The position numbers were made by a program, and so were the translations under genes. Shown piece after piece: positions 1 to 5,802 of a stretch of DNA of 6,253 bases (position 1 is its first letter; the number at the start of each line of letters is the position of its first letter). The notes beneath the pieces are model-generated. The model did no database searches. It was not told the DNA's origin and saw nothing but the letters and a program-made list of their open reading frames with translations. Source of the DNA: Syntrophales bacterium (GTDB taxonomy: Bacteria > Desulfobacterota > Syntrophia > Syntrophales > UBA2210); assembly GCA_030655735.1 (NCBI GenBank), contig JAUSPK010000051.1, positions 1 to 6,253 on the forward strand, in the 5' to 3' direction.

Positions 1-77
1 TTATACTCAATGTAATGCATGAACCACGGGTAATGCTCATCGGTGATGGCGATGAATTACGAAAAATTGTTCGGTAA
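1..77 (+). CDS. C-terminal end of an upstream gene, probably an MNT-family nucleotidyltransferase (partial)
   Basis: An open frame enters from the left edge (first full codon at 3) and ends at TAA 75-77. The visible residues are ILNVMHEPRVMLIGDGDELR followed by KIVR. It overlaps the HEPN gene start by about 26-35 bases, depending on which HEPN start is used. HEPN genes are very often preceded by, and overlap, a minimal nucleotidyltransferase (MNT) gene. MNT proteins commonly end with a 'hydrophobic-G-D...L+' stretch like the PRVMLIGDGDELRK seen here. In such pairs the MNT protein usually acts as the antitoxin, in some systems by nucleotidylating the HEPN partner. The catalytic GSxxxGxxxxxSDxD motif would lie upstream of the window, so the family call rests on position and C-terminal flavour only. 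It could equally be the tail of an unrelated gene. Confidence 0.45.
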   Translation, partial: ILNVMHEPRVMLIGDGDELRKIVR

Positions 78-477
78 GGGTTTGATAAAACCCTTCAAGG
101 CCGAACCTTCGCAAATCAAATCAAGATTGGATCTCGCGGCGAGGGATCTGAAAACAGCGAAACAGATTCTGGATCAGAGCAGTGATTGGTCATATAACAT
201 AACATATAATGCCCTGTTGCAAGCCAGTCGGGCGTTAATGTTTGCCGAAGGGTACCGGCCGACCAGTGGAGAGGGACAGCACAGGGTAACCATTCTATTT
301 GCGGAGGTCGCGTTAGGTGAGGGGTTCGATAGTGAAATAAGATTCTTTGATAAGATGCGAGTTAAGAGAAATCGTGCCGTATACGATACTGCGGGGATAG
401 TTTCGGAGAGTGAGGCGCGTCAGGCTATTGAATTTGCTGAAAAGCTTATTGAAAAAATCAGGGAGATGGTAGAATAA
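43..477 (+). CDS. HEPN-domain protein, probable partner of an MNT nucleotidyltransferase
   Basis: A 144-residue, mostly alpha-helical protein resembling HEPN proteins (PF05168 type). Helix 1 is RLDLAARDLKTAKQIL (about 28-43). A hydrophobic core helix with a Tyr-Asn patch follows (YNITYNALLQASRALMFAEGYRP, about 51-73). The signature region is at 105-118, containing R109-N110-R111-A112-V113-Y114-D115, and the C-terminal helix covers 123-143. HEPN toxins are RNases whose active site is R-x(4-6)-H. Here the position five after R109 is Tyr, so the classic catalytic His is absent; this member may be inactive as an RNase, or belong to the RN-x3-Y group. Start choices are GTG 43, ATG 46 and ATG 52. 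None has a clear ribosome site, which fits translational coupling to the overlapping upstream gene. Sampled 60-base rows run about 40-52% GC, against about 68% in a sampled row of the acyl-CoA synthetase, suggesting horizontal acquisition. Confidence 0.8.
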   Translation: MMAMNYEKLFGKGLIKPFKAEPSQIKSRLDLAARDLKTAKQILDQSSDWSYNITYNALLQASRALMFAEGYRPTSGEGQHRVTILFAEVALGEGFDSEIRFFDKMRVKRNRAVYDTAGIVSESEARQAIEFAEKLIEKIREMVE

Positions 478-517
478 ACTGCCCCCCGGCACGGTGCGGG
501 GTAGTAAAGACGCTCGA

Positions 518-533
518 ACAATCGATCGATTGT
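518..533. promoter_or_regulatory. Perfect 16-bp palindrome upstream of alaX, candidate operator
   Basis: ACAATCGATCGATTGT is identical to its own reverse complement over all 16 bases. It lies 41 bases after the HEPN stop codon and 90 bases before the alaX start. There is no T-run after it, and a hairpin with no loop is unlikely, so a site for a dimeric DNA-binding protein is likelier than a terminator. It could regulate alaX, or be a boundary relic of the HEPN insertion. No regulator is encoded nearby. Confidence 0.35.
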
Positions 534-607
534 AGAAACTATCGTTGACCGCAAACTGCCTTCCACGTCTGGTCTGAATACTTCAATGTTACTAATGGAT
601 GAACTGC

Positions 608-613
608 GGAGGA
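608..613 (+). promoter_or_regulatory. Ribosome binding site that fixes the alaX start
   Basis: GGAGGA followed by nine bases and ATG 623. It would lie within the coding frame if ATG 599 were used, so it argues for the shorter protein. Confidence 0.7.
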
Positions 614-622
614 TATAGTTGC

Positions 623-1267
623 ATGGCTGTTGGAAAGGCATTCTGGGAGGACCCGTACCGGACGGAACTTGCGACGGTGGTAGCCGGGGTGCGCGGGGGT
701 GATATTACCCTTGAGCGGACGATCTTTTACGCCTTCTCGGGCGGTCAGGAGGGAGATACCGGCACGATCGCGGGCTTTCCGGTGCGTGAGGCGCGCAAGG
801 AGGGCAGGGAGATCGTCTACACGATCGAAGGGCCTCACGAGCTGAAGGCCGGAGACGCGGTTACCGTTCGGATCGACTGGCCGCGGCGGTACTCCCTCAT
901 GCGGCTGCATTTCGCGGCGGAGATTGTACTGGAATTGATGTATCAGAAATATCCCGGTGTCCGGAAGGTCGGAGCCCATATATCGGAGCAGAAGGCGCGC
1001 CTGGACTTCGCCTGGGAGGGGAACATCTCCGAGACCTTTCCGGTGATTGAGGAGGGTTTCAGGGAGATTGTATCGGCCGACCACGCGATAACGAGCGCGT
1101 TCAGTGATCCGGAAGATGAGGTCCGCTACTGGGAGATCGAGGGATTTGCCAGGGTTTCCTGCGGGGGCACCCACCTGAAGAGGACGGGGGAGGTCGGCGC
1201 GGTCACGCTCCGCAGGAATAATATCGGGAAGGGAAAAGAGAGGGTAGAGATTACCCTGTCCGCCTGA
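623..1267 (+). CDS. alaX: Alanyl-tRNA editing protein, AlaX type
   Basis: A 214-residue free-standing homologue of the AlaRS editing domain (tRNA_SAD fold). Such proteins hydrolyse Ser-tRNA(Ala) or Gly-tRNA(Ala) in trans in the cytoplasm, protecting translation fidelity. Visible in order: an N-terminal beta domain with the FYAFSGGQEGDTG signature (35-47; the family usually reads GGQPxDxG), the helix motif MRLHFAAE (93-100), GAHISEQKARLDF (117-129), and CGGTH (180-184) with TGEVGAV just after. The zinc site of this fold is HxxxH plus CxxxH. Here H96, C180 and H184 are present but the second His is Glu100. The Glu may serve as a ligand, or mark a distinct AlaX subgroup. ATG 623 is preferred over the in-frame ATG 599 because GGAGGA at 608-613 lies nine bases before 623 and would fall inside the longer frame. 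The gene stands alone, 138 bases before the next. Confidence 0.9.
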   Translation: MAVGKAFWEDPYRTELATVVAGVRGGDITLERTIFYAFSGGQEGDTGTIAGFPVREARKEGREIVYTIEGPHELKAGDAVTVRIDWPRRYSLMRLHFAAEIVLELMYQKYPGVRKVGAHISEQKARLDFAWEGNISETFPVIEEGFREIVSADHAITSAFSDPEDEVRYWEIEGFARVSCGGTHLKRTGEVGAVTLRRNNIGKGKERVEITLSA

Positions 1268-1334
1268 TATTCGTAAAGATACATAGAGATACGAGGCGTA
1301 TGCGGCATTCCCGAAGAAAAGGGTTAAATCCGTC

Positions 1335-1389
1335 ACGGGTGTGGCGCTGAGACCCGTAATTCTGCTATAACGCTCACCCGTATAATTCT
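1335..1389. repeat. Repeated ACCCGT boxes upstream of the acyl-CoA synthetase
   Basis: ACCCGTAATTCT (1352-1363) is repeated as ACCCGTATAATTCT (1376-1389), with starts 24 bases apart and only an extra AT in the second copy. The inverted form ACGGGT lies at 1335-1340 and could pair with 1352-1357 across 11 bases. The second copy contains TATAAT at 1381-1386, but no good -35 box sits 16-18 bases upstream of it. Such spaced boxes just before a start codon (1406) suggest binding sites for a regulator, or a promoter not of the standard sigma-70 kind. Confidence 0.35.
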
Positions 1390-1405
1390 ATTAGAAGGTG
1401 AAATC

Positions 1406-3508
1406 ATGGAAAAGCTGTTTTATCCTGAATCGATAGTTATCATAGGACTTTCTTCAAAGCCGAGCAATATTCCCCGGATTACGCTGGAGAATCTGCTGAG
1501 GTGGGGGTATCGGGGAAGGATCTTCGGGGTTAACCCCGCCGGTGAAGATGTCCACGTCGATGGGATACGGATGTACAAGGATATCGAGGATCTCCCCGAG
1601 GTGCCTGATCTTGCGTTCTGCCTGGTACCGGCAAAGTATGTCCCCGGTATGGTTGAGAAGTGTGGCAGGGTCGGGATCAAGAGGATGGCGATCCCCAGCG
1701 GCGGGTTCTCGGAATTCAACGAAGAGGGGAAGCGGCTTGCCGCCCTCACCCTTGAAAACGCCAGGAAGTATGGAGTGAGGTTCGTGGGGCCCAACGGGGT
1801 CACGGTCGCGAATACGGCAAACGGCCTCTGCCTCCCCTTTATACCGCTCCACAAGGCGCCGAAGGGGGAGATGTCCATCATCGCGCAGAGCGGCGGGGTC
1901 TCCCTGATGATGCTGAATTTTCTCCTGGACGAGAATGTGGGGCTGGCGAAGTTCGCCAGTATCGGCAACAAGCTCGATCTCGATGAGGTGGATTTTCTGG
2001 AATACTTCGGGGCCGACCGTGAGACGAAGATCATCTGCCTCTACCTGGAGAGCATAGAGCGGGGGAGGGCGTTTATCGAGGCGGCGCGGAAGATAGACAA
2101 ACCGATTATCGTTTACAAGGCCAACACCACCAGCGTGGGGAAGAAGGCCGCCATGAGCCATACCGCCGCGGTGAGCAACGACGAGGACATTATCGACTCC
2201 GCGCTGGAGGGGGCGGGGGTGATACGCATTAGCAACTTCCTCGATTTTATCGCGGTCGCGAAGGCATTCCAGCTGCCGCCCATGAAGGGCAAACGAATCA
2301 TGGTCATGAGCCCCGCCGGCGGGTTCTCCGTTATGACCGCGGACCTGTGTGAAAAAGCGGGATTCGAGTTCGCGGATATGGGGGAGGACTTCTACGATGG
2401 TCTGAAGAAGTTCAGCAATGCCGGAGTGATCAAGTTCTCAAATCCGCTTGATATGGGGGATATCTACGATCCGCAACTCTCGGCCCACGTGATCTACTCG
2501 GTCATGCATTCCCCGCAGGTCGACGGCGTCGTCTTTGTGAGCCAGCGGCCCCAGATGCCGCAGGGCGAGAATGTATTCCACAAGATGTTCCTGACCGACC
2601 TGTCCAAGGAGACGTGGGGCACGATCCTGTCCGCGGGCAAGCCCTTCGGGGTCTGCCTGTTCGGTCCGTCGCGGCAGATCCAGCAGACGAAAAAGTATGT
2701 CGAGTTTCCCGTCTTTGACAGCCCGGAGGAGATGGTAAACGCCTTTGCCATACAGATGAAATTCCATTGCCGCGAGGCTGCAGCCCCCCCCGCCAAAGAT
2801 GTCCCCGCGGGGATCAATCTTGATGCCGCCCGAAAATGGATGCAGGGCAGGTCGGGGGATTTTGGCGAAGAGACGCTGGAGCTTCTCTGCCAGTTTGGTG
2901 TGCCGACCGCCGCGTCCCTGGTGGCCCGCGATGAAGACGAGGCCGTGGGGTATGCCGGTGGACTTGGCTATCCCGTGGTGATGAAGGTGATATCGAAGGA
3001 TGCGCTCCACAAGTCCGACGCGGGGGGCGTGATCGTCGGTGTCGCGGACGCGGACGGGGTGAAGGAGAGCTTCGCCACGATCCGGGATAATCTTCTGCGC
3101 TTCAACAAGGATGCCCGCTTCGAAGGGGTGCGAGTTCAGCAGATGGCCGCACCGGGGTACGACATGTTCGTCGGGGGAAAACACGACGCCTCGTTCGGGC
3201 CGGTGGTATTCTTCGGCATGGGGGGGATCTACATAGAGCTGTTCCGGGATGTGGCAAATACCCTGTGCCCGGCGCACAGCGGAGAGATCAGAAAACGGCT
3301 TGAGCGGCTGAAGGCCTACTCCGTCCTGAAGGGGATGCGGGGGCAGGAGAGGGGAGATGTCGACGCGTTTGTAGACCTCGTCGTACGAGTATCCCACCTG
3401 CTGGCGGTCTTCCCGCAGATCAAGGAACTGGACATCAACCCGGTTCGGGTGTTCGGCGAGGGGAGGGGTGTCATGGCCCTGGACGCGCGCCTCCGTATCG
3501 AAAAATAG
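1406..3508 (+). CDS. Acyl-CoA synthetase (NDP-forming), fused alpha-beta acetate--CoA ligase family
   Basis: A 700-residue cytoplasmic enzyme of the ADP-forming acyl-CoA synthetase family. It interconverts acyl-CoA + ADP + Pi with acid + CoA + ATP and is widespread in archaea and anaerobic bacteria. Domain order is that of the one-chain form: CoA-binding Rossmann domain (1-130, ending FVGPNGVTVAN), succinyl-CoA-ligase-like domain with AQSGGVS (160-166), a third alpha/beta domain (about 295-455), and a C-terminal ATP-grasp domain (about 472-700). The likely phosphohistidine is H252 in SHTAAVS; a second conserved His is H535 in LHKSDAGGV. FGMGGIYIELFRDV (603-616) and ELDINPV (674-680) match ATP-grasp nucleotide and metal positions. 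Length is normal and no key block is missing. ATG 1406 has AAGGTG at 1395-1400, five bases upstream. The acid substrate cannot be read from sequence. The nearby SDR suggests a short or medium acyl-CoA route, working toward ATP production or acid activation. Confidence 0.92.
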   Translation: MEKLFYPESIVIIGLSSKPSNIPRITLENLLRWGYRGRIFGVNPAGEDVHVDGIRMYKDIEDLPEVPDLAFCLVPAKYVPGMVEKCGRVGIKRMAIPSGGFSEFNEEGKRLAALTLENARKYGVRFVGPNGVTVANTANGLCLPFIPLHKAPKGEMSIIAQSGGVSLMMLNFLLDENVGLAKFASIGNKLDLDEVDFLEYFGADRETKIICLYLESIERGRAFIEAARKIDKPIIVYKANTTSVGKKAAMSHTAAVSNDEDIIDSALEGAGVIRISNFLDFIAVAKAFQLPPMKGKRIMVMSPAGGFSVMTADLCEKAGFEFADMGEDFYDGLKKFSNAGVIKFSNPLDMGDIYDPQLSAHVIYSVMHSPQVDGVVFVSQRPQMPQGENVFHKMFLTDLSKETWGTILSAGKPFGVCLFGPSRQIQQTKKYVEFPVFDSPEEMVNAFAIQMKFHCREAAAPPAKDVPAGINLDAARKWMQGRSGDFGEETLELLCQFGVPTAASLVARDEDEAVGYAGGLGYPVVMKVISKDALHKSDAGGVIVGVADADGVKESFATIRDNLLRFNKDARFEGVRVQQMAAPGYDMFVGGKHDASFGPVVFFGMGGIYIELFRDVANTLCPAHSGEIRKRLERLKAYSVLKGMRGQERGDVDAFVDLVVRVSHLLAVFPQIKELDINPVRVFGEGRGVMALDARLRIEK

Positions 3509-3526
3509 TCGCTGGCGCCATTTTTT
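3501..3526. repeat. Dispersed gene-end repeat, copy 1 (A-run / ATAGTCGCTG / T-run)
   Basis: AAAAATAGTCGCTG (3501-3514), then GCGCCA and six T. The first 14 bases are identical to 4902-4915, and 21 of 24 bases match overall. Arms AAAATAGT (3502-3509) and GCCATTTT (3517-3524) pair with one mismatch and one G-T wobble around a seven-base loop. The TAG stop codon of the acyl-CoA synthetase (3506-3508) lies inside the element, so its last codons are part of the repeat. The hairpin and terminal T-run could help end transcription. Confidence 0.55.
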
Positions 3527-3553
3527 CGCTGCATGCCGTGCGGCCATTATTCC

Positions 3554-3580
3554 TTGACACGGAGCCGTGCTTCTTATAAT
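3554..3580 (+). promoter_or_regulatory. Promoter of the SDR gene, with a dyad in the spacer
   Basis: A perfect -35 TTGACA (3554-3559) and a perfect -10 TATAAT (3575-3580) are separated by only 15 bases, shorter than the usual 17. An inverted repeat, CACGG-AG-CCGTG (3558-3569), overlaps the -35 end and the spacer; a further CCGTG copy is at 3536-3540. The short spacer plus dyad suggests a regulated promoter. The leader to ATG 3659 would be about 70 bases. Confidence 0.55.
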
Positions 3581-3658
3581 CCCGCTGTGGAATTGATTTT
3601 TGGAACTGTTTACTCGTTTGGCAAAAACCCTATTATACTATTGTAAGGAGGATTGAGA

Positions 3659-4408
3659 ATGAGGCTGAAAGACAAGGTAGCAATTGTGACGGGATCCGGA
3701 CGCGGCATCGGTGAGGGGATCGTTTTGCGTTTTGCCGAAGAAGGCGCGAAGATCGTCATCAATGACGTCAATGAGGCGGACGCGAGCGCCGCTGTGAAAA
3801 AGGTCAAGGCCGCGGGCGGCCAGGCAGTGGCCGTCGTCGGGAGTGTCGCTTCCCGCGAAGTGGTTCAGAACATGGTCGATACGGCAGTCAAGGAGTTCGG
3901 TACCCTCGACATCATGGTAAACAATGCCGGTATCACCCGTGACGCCATGCTGCACAAGATGACGGACGAGCAGTGGGACCAGGTAATCGCCGTCAACCAG
4001 ACCGGCGTCTTCTACGGTATCCAGTGCGCGGGGCGCTATATGCGCGAGAAGGGATACGGGAAAATCATCAACATCTCCTCGACCAGCGCCTTGGGTAATC
4101 CGGGTCAGCTCAACTATGCCGCCACAAAGGCCGCTGTCATCGGGATGACCAAGACCGCCGCCAAGGAACTGGGCGGCAAGAATGTCAACGTCAACGCGAT
4201 CGCCCCCGGCATGATCTGGACCGACATGATGAAGAACATGCCCCCGGCGGTTATCGAGCAGATGGACGCGATGCTCCCCATGATCGTTCCCATGAACCGC
4301 AAGGGATCGCCCCTGGATATCGCCAATCTGGCGCTATTCCTGGCCTCCGATGAGAGCTCATTCATCACCGGGCAGATTATCTTCTGCGAAGGCGGCATGA
4401 AGATGTAA
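3659..4408 (+). CDS. FabG-like short-chain dehydrogenase/reductase
   Basis: A 249-residue classical SDR oxidoreductase, usual length for 3-oxoacyl-ACP/CoA reductases. Visible: cofactor-binding TGSGRGIG (11-18), NNAG (88-91), catalytic Asn113 in AVNQTG, Ser140 in NISS, Tyr153 and Lys157 in YAATK, the PG motif (183-184) and the FabG-like ending ITGQIIFCEGG. Asp36 at the end of the second beta strand (VINDVN) is the position that favours NAD(H) over NADP(H) in this family, so a catabolic 3-hydroxyacyl-CoA dehydrogenase role is as likely as fatty acid synthesis. ATG 3659 is chosen over the in-frame TTG 3653 because TAAGGAGG (3644-3651) sits seven bases upstream of it. It has its own promoter and terminator, and follows the acyl-CoA synthetase after 150 bases. 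I give no gene symbol because fabG itself normally sits in a fatty-acid cluster. Confidence 0.9.
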   Translation: MRLKDKVAIVTGSGRGIGEGIVLRFAEEGAKIVINDVNEADASAAVKKVKAAGGQAVAVVGSVASREVVQNMVDTAVKEFGTLDIMVNNAGITRDAMLHKMTDEQWDQVIAVNQTGVFYGIQCAGRYMREKGYGKIINISSTSALGNPGQLNYAATKAAVIGMTKTAAKELGGKNVNVNAIAPGMIWTDMMKNMPPAVIEQMDAMLPMIVPMNRKGSPLDIANLALFLASDESSFITGQIIFCEGGMKM

Positions 4409-4416
4409 GATTCACC

Positions 4417-4454
4417 GGGGGAAGATAGTGGTGACTATTTTCCCCCGCTTTTTT
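4417..4454 (+). terminator. Strong intrinsic terminator after the SDR gene
   Basis: The arms 4417-4429 (GGGGGAAGATAGT) and 4434-4446 (ACTATTTTCCCCC) pair over 13 bases with a single G-T wobble and a four-base GGTG loop. GC and six T (4449-4454) follow. It starts eight bases after the stop codon. The inner part (AAGATAGT...TGACTATTTT) resembles the repeats at 3501 and 4902 with a shortened loop, so the terminator may have grown from such a repeat. Confidence 0.88.
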
Positions 4455-4490
4455 CCATCCTTCACCTGTATTTCCCCCCTGAAGTCGGTG

Positions 4491-4519
4491 TTGACTGTCC
4501 GCGCTGAAGGGTATAAAAT
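4491..4519 (+). promoter_or_regulatory. Probable sigma-70-type promoter of the GYD gene
   Basis: TTGACT (4491-4496), a 17-base spacer and TAAAAT (4514-4519); each hexamer matches consensus at five of six positions. It lies after the SDR terminator and gives a leader of about 80-85 bases, indicating that the GYD gene is transcribed on its own. Confidence 0.55.
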
Positions 4520-4548
4520 CATTTTTAAAATGAACACATAAAAGGGCA

Positions 4549-4568
4549 GAAGATGCCAGTGCATCTTC
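4549..4568 (+). promoter_or_regulatory. Perfect stem-loop in the GYD gene leader
   Basis: GAAGATGC-CAGT-GCATCTTC: an eight-base perfect stem with a four-base loop, 41 bases before the start codon and downstream of the proposed promoter. No T-run follows, so it is not a simple terminator. It may be a 5' mRNA stabilising hairpin or a protein-binding site. Confidence 0.45.
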
Positions 4569-4609
4569 CCGGAGCCGCTCACCAACCAACAGGAAGGAGG
4601 GTTTCTACC

Positions 4610-4903
4610 ATGCCGATATTTATGATGTTTGGGAAGTATTCAAAAGAGGCCCTGCACAGTGCCTCCCCGGAGAGGACCATAGAGGCCATTGAGATTATCA
4701 AACGGAACGGCGGGAAGGTCGTATCTATGTATGCCGTGGCAGGGGAGGATGATCTCGTCTTTACACTGGACCTTCCCGATACGGAGAAGGCCCTGGCTGT
4801 CTCGGTGGCACTCGGTAAGCTAACGGGAATTTCCTTCAGGACATCACCGGTCGTCGATGTGGAGCGGTTCGACCGATTGCTGTCCGAGGTGAAGAACCTC
4901 TAA
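4610..4903 (+). CDS. GYD-domain protein
   Basis: A 97-residue soluble protein that fits the GYD family (PF08734), small ferredoxin-like-fold proteins of unknown biochemical role. Recognisable blocks: an N-terminal beta strand PIFMMFGKYS, the helix with ERTIEAIEIIKRNGGKV (21-37), the family core YAVAGEDDLVFTLDLPD (41-57; the GYD position reads G45-E-D-D) and ALAVSVALGKLTGISFRT (61-78), which aligns with the family's second helix and last strand. Length is typical. ATG 4610 is chosen because AAGGAGGG (4594-4601) lies eight bases upstream; a longer in-frame start at 4553 would put the leader hairpin and this ribosome site inside the gene. No signal peptide or membrane segment. It has its own promoter and is convergent with the transporter, 20 bases away. 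Function cannot be assigned. Confidence 0.82.
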   Translation: MPIFMMFGKYSKEALHSASPERTIEAIEIIKRNGGKVVSMYAVAGEDDLVFTLDLPDTEKALAVSVALGKLTGISFRTSPVVDVERFDRLLSEVKNL

Positions 4904-4925
4904 AAATAGTCGCTGTCACTATTTT
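4902..4925. repeat. Dispersed gene-end repeat, copy 2, possible bidirectional terminator
   Basis: AAAAATAGTCGCTGTCACTATTTT with near-perfect symmetry: arms AAAATAGT (4903-4910) and ACTATTTT (4918-4925) pair over eight bases around CGCTGTC. It fills the 20-base gap between two convergent genes and overlaps both stop codons (TAA 4901-4903 on plus, TAA 4926-4924 on minus). Either strand ends in a short U-run after the stem, so it could end both transcripts, though the stem is A+T rich and weak. Confidence 0.6.
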
Positions 4926-5799
4926 AGGAGGCGATCAGGACGAGGGCGGCGAGGGCGACCACGACGCCGAACCACTGCCGCGGGGCCAGGCGCTCCTTGA
5001 GAATGAGCCAGGCCAGGAAAACGGTCCCGGCGGGGTAGAGTGAGGTAAGCGTCGTCGATATGTCGAGCCTTCCCAGGCTGGATGCCAGGGCGAAGAGGAT
5101 GTTCCCCGCGGCGTCGAAGATCCCCGCCAGCAGGACAATGATGAGCAGCCCTGGGTTCCACGGCGCCGCTGCCTTCTTCCGGCGTGCCATGATGAACACG
5201 GAGAGCATCGTAATCGACACAAGCCTCGCCGTAACCAGCGGCCAGAAGATCGCGGTCTCGCTGACCTGGTCGATGAAGATAAAGAAAAACCCGAACCCCA
5301 TCCCGGCGAGAACGGGAAGGCCCAGCGCGCGCGGGTGAATCGATGTGCCGCTCCCCTCGCCGGCAATGTACCAGATCGCGCAGAGCCCCAGCAGAAGTCC
5401 TATAATCTGCCCCCCCGGCGGCGCCCCTTCCATGAACATGCCTATTATGATCGGGAGAGTAGCCCCGACAACGGCGCTGACCGGCGCCACGATTCCCATG
5501 TGTCCCCGGGCGAGTCCGATGTACAGCGCCGTGAGTCCGAGTGTCCCGAAGAGGCCGGCTAGTCCGCCGAATGCAAGGTTGCTCCCGGAGGGTATTGTTT
5601 CATTCAGCGCCACGGCCAGCCCGGCCAGGAGGGCGAGGCCGAAGATCTGCGATATGAGGATGACACGGAAGACGCTGATCCGCTTGGTCGCGAATCCGCC
5701 TAAGAAGTCGCCGGTGCCGAAACTCGCCGCCGCGGCAAGGCCGCATATAAGTGCCAGTGCCTCCGATCCCATGTGTCCCTCGCATTCGCAGTAAAGCAT
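4924..5799 (-). CDS. EamA/DMT-family inner-membrane transporter
   Basis: A 291-residue integral membrane protein with about ten hydrophobic helices (roughly 12-30, 43-65, 75-96, 102-122, 128-146, 158-178, 183-204, 217-238, 246-266, 274-291), forming the two EamA repeats of the drug/metabolite transporter superfamily. The first repeat ends ALYIGLARGHMGIVAPVSAV; the second ends with LTSLYPAGTVFLAWLILKER (251-270), the family's most typical stretch, with a conserved Pro in helix 9. Members export or import amino acids, nucleosides or other small metabolites; the substrate here is unknown. Start is uncertain. ATG 5799 has AGGAG only three bases upstream. ATG 5772 (giving 282 residues, MGSEALALICG) has GAGGG four bases upstream, fits the usual short N-terminus, and fits the proposed promoter, whose transcript would begin near 5796. 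The gene is convergent with the GYD gene. Confidence 0.88.
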   Translation of the reverse strand: MLYCECEGHMGSEALALICGLAAAASFGTGDFLGGFATKRISVFRVILISQIFGLALLAGLAVALNETIPSGSNLAFGGLAGLFGTLGLTALYIGLARGHMGIVAPVSAVVGATLPIIIGMFMEGAPPGGQIIGLLLGLCAIWYIAGEGSGTSIHPRALGLPVLAGMGFGFFFIFIDQVSETAIFWPLVTARLVSITMLSVFIMARRKKAAAPWNPGLLIIVLLAGIFDAAGNILFALASSLGRLDISTTLTSLYPAGTVFLAWLILKERLAPRQWFGVVVALAALVLIAS

Positions 5800-5802
5800 A
5801 CG

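Noticed and set aside
484..501. CCCCG...CGGGG inverted repeat just after the HEPN stop, as a terminator
   Set aside because: Only a five-base stem with an eight-base loop and no T-run after it; too weak to call.
545..573. TTGACC as the -35 of an alaX promoter
   Set aside because: No acceptable -10 hexamer lies 16-18 bases downstream (the sequence there is TCTGGT).
1289..1301. ATACG-AGG-CGTAT hairpin after alaX
   Set aside because: Five-base stem without a T-run; likely chance.
539..1336. Long minus-strand open frame opposite alaX
   Set aside because: It is antisense to a gene with clear family motifs, its translation is Arg/Pro-rich with no recognisable domain, and it has no supporting ribosome site.
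2438..3547. 369-codon minus-strand open frame opposite the acyl-CoA synthetase
   Set aside because: Long antisense frames are expected in GC-rich genes. The translation is His/Arg/Pro-rich and shows no family signature, while the plus strand carries a complete enzyme.
5060..5794. Plus-strand open frames opposite the EamA transporter
   Set aside because: The minus-strand frame encodes an intact ten-helix transporter; these frames are Ser/Pro/Arg-rich shadows.
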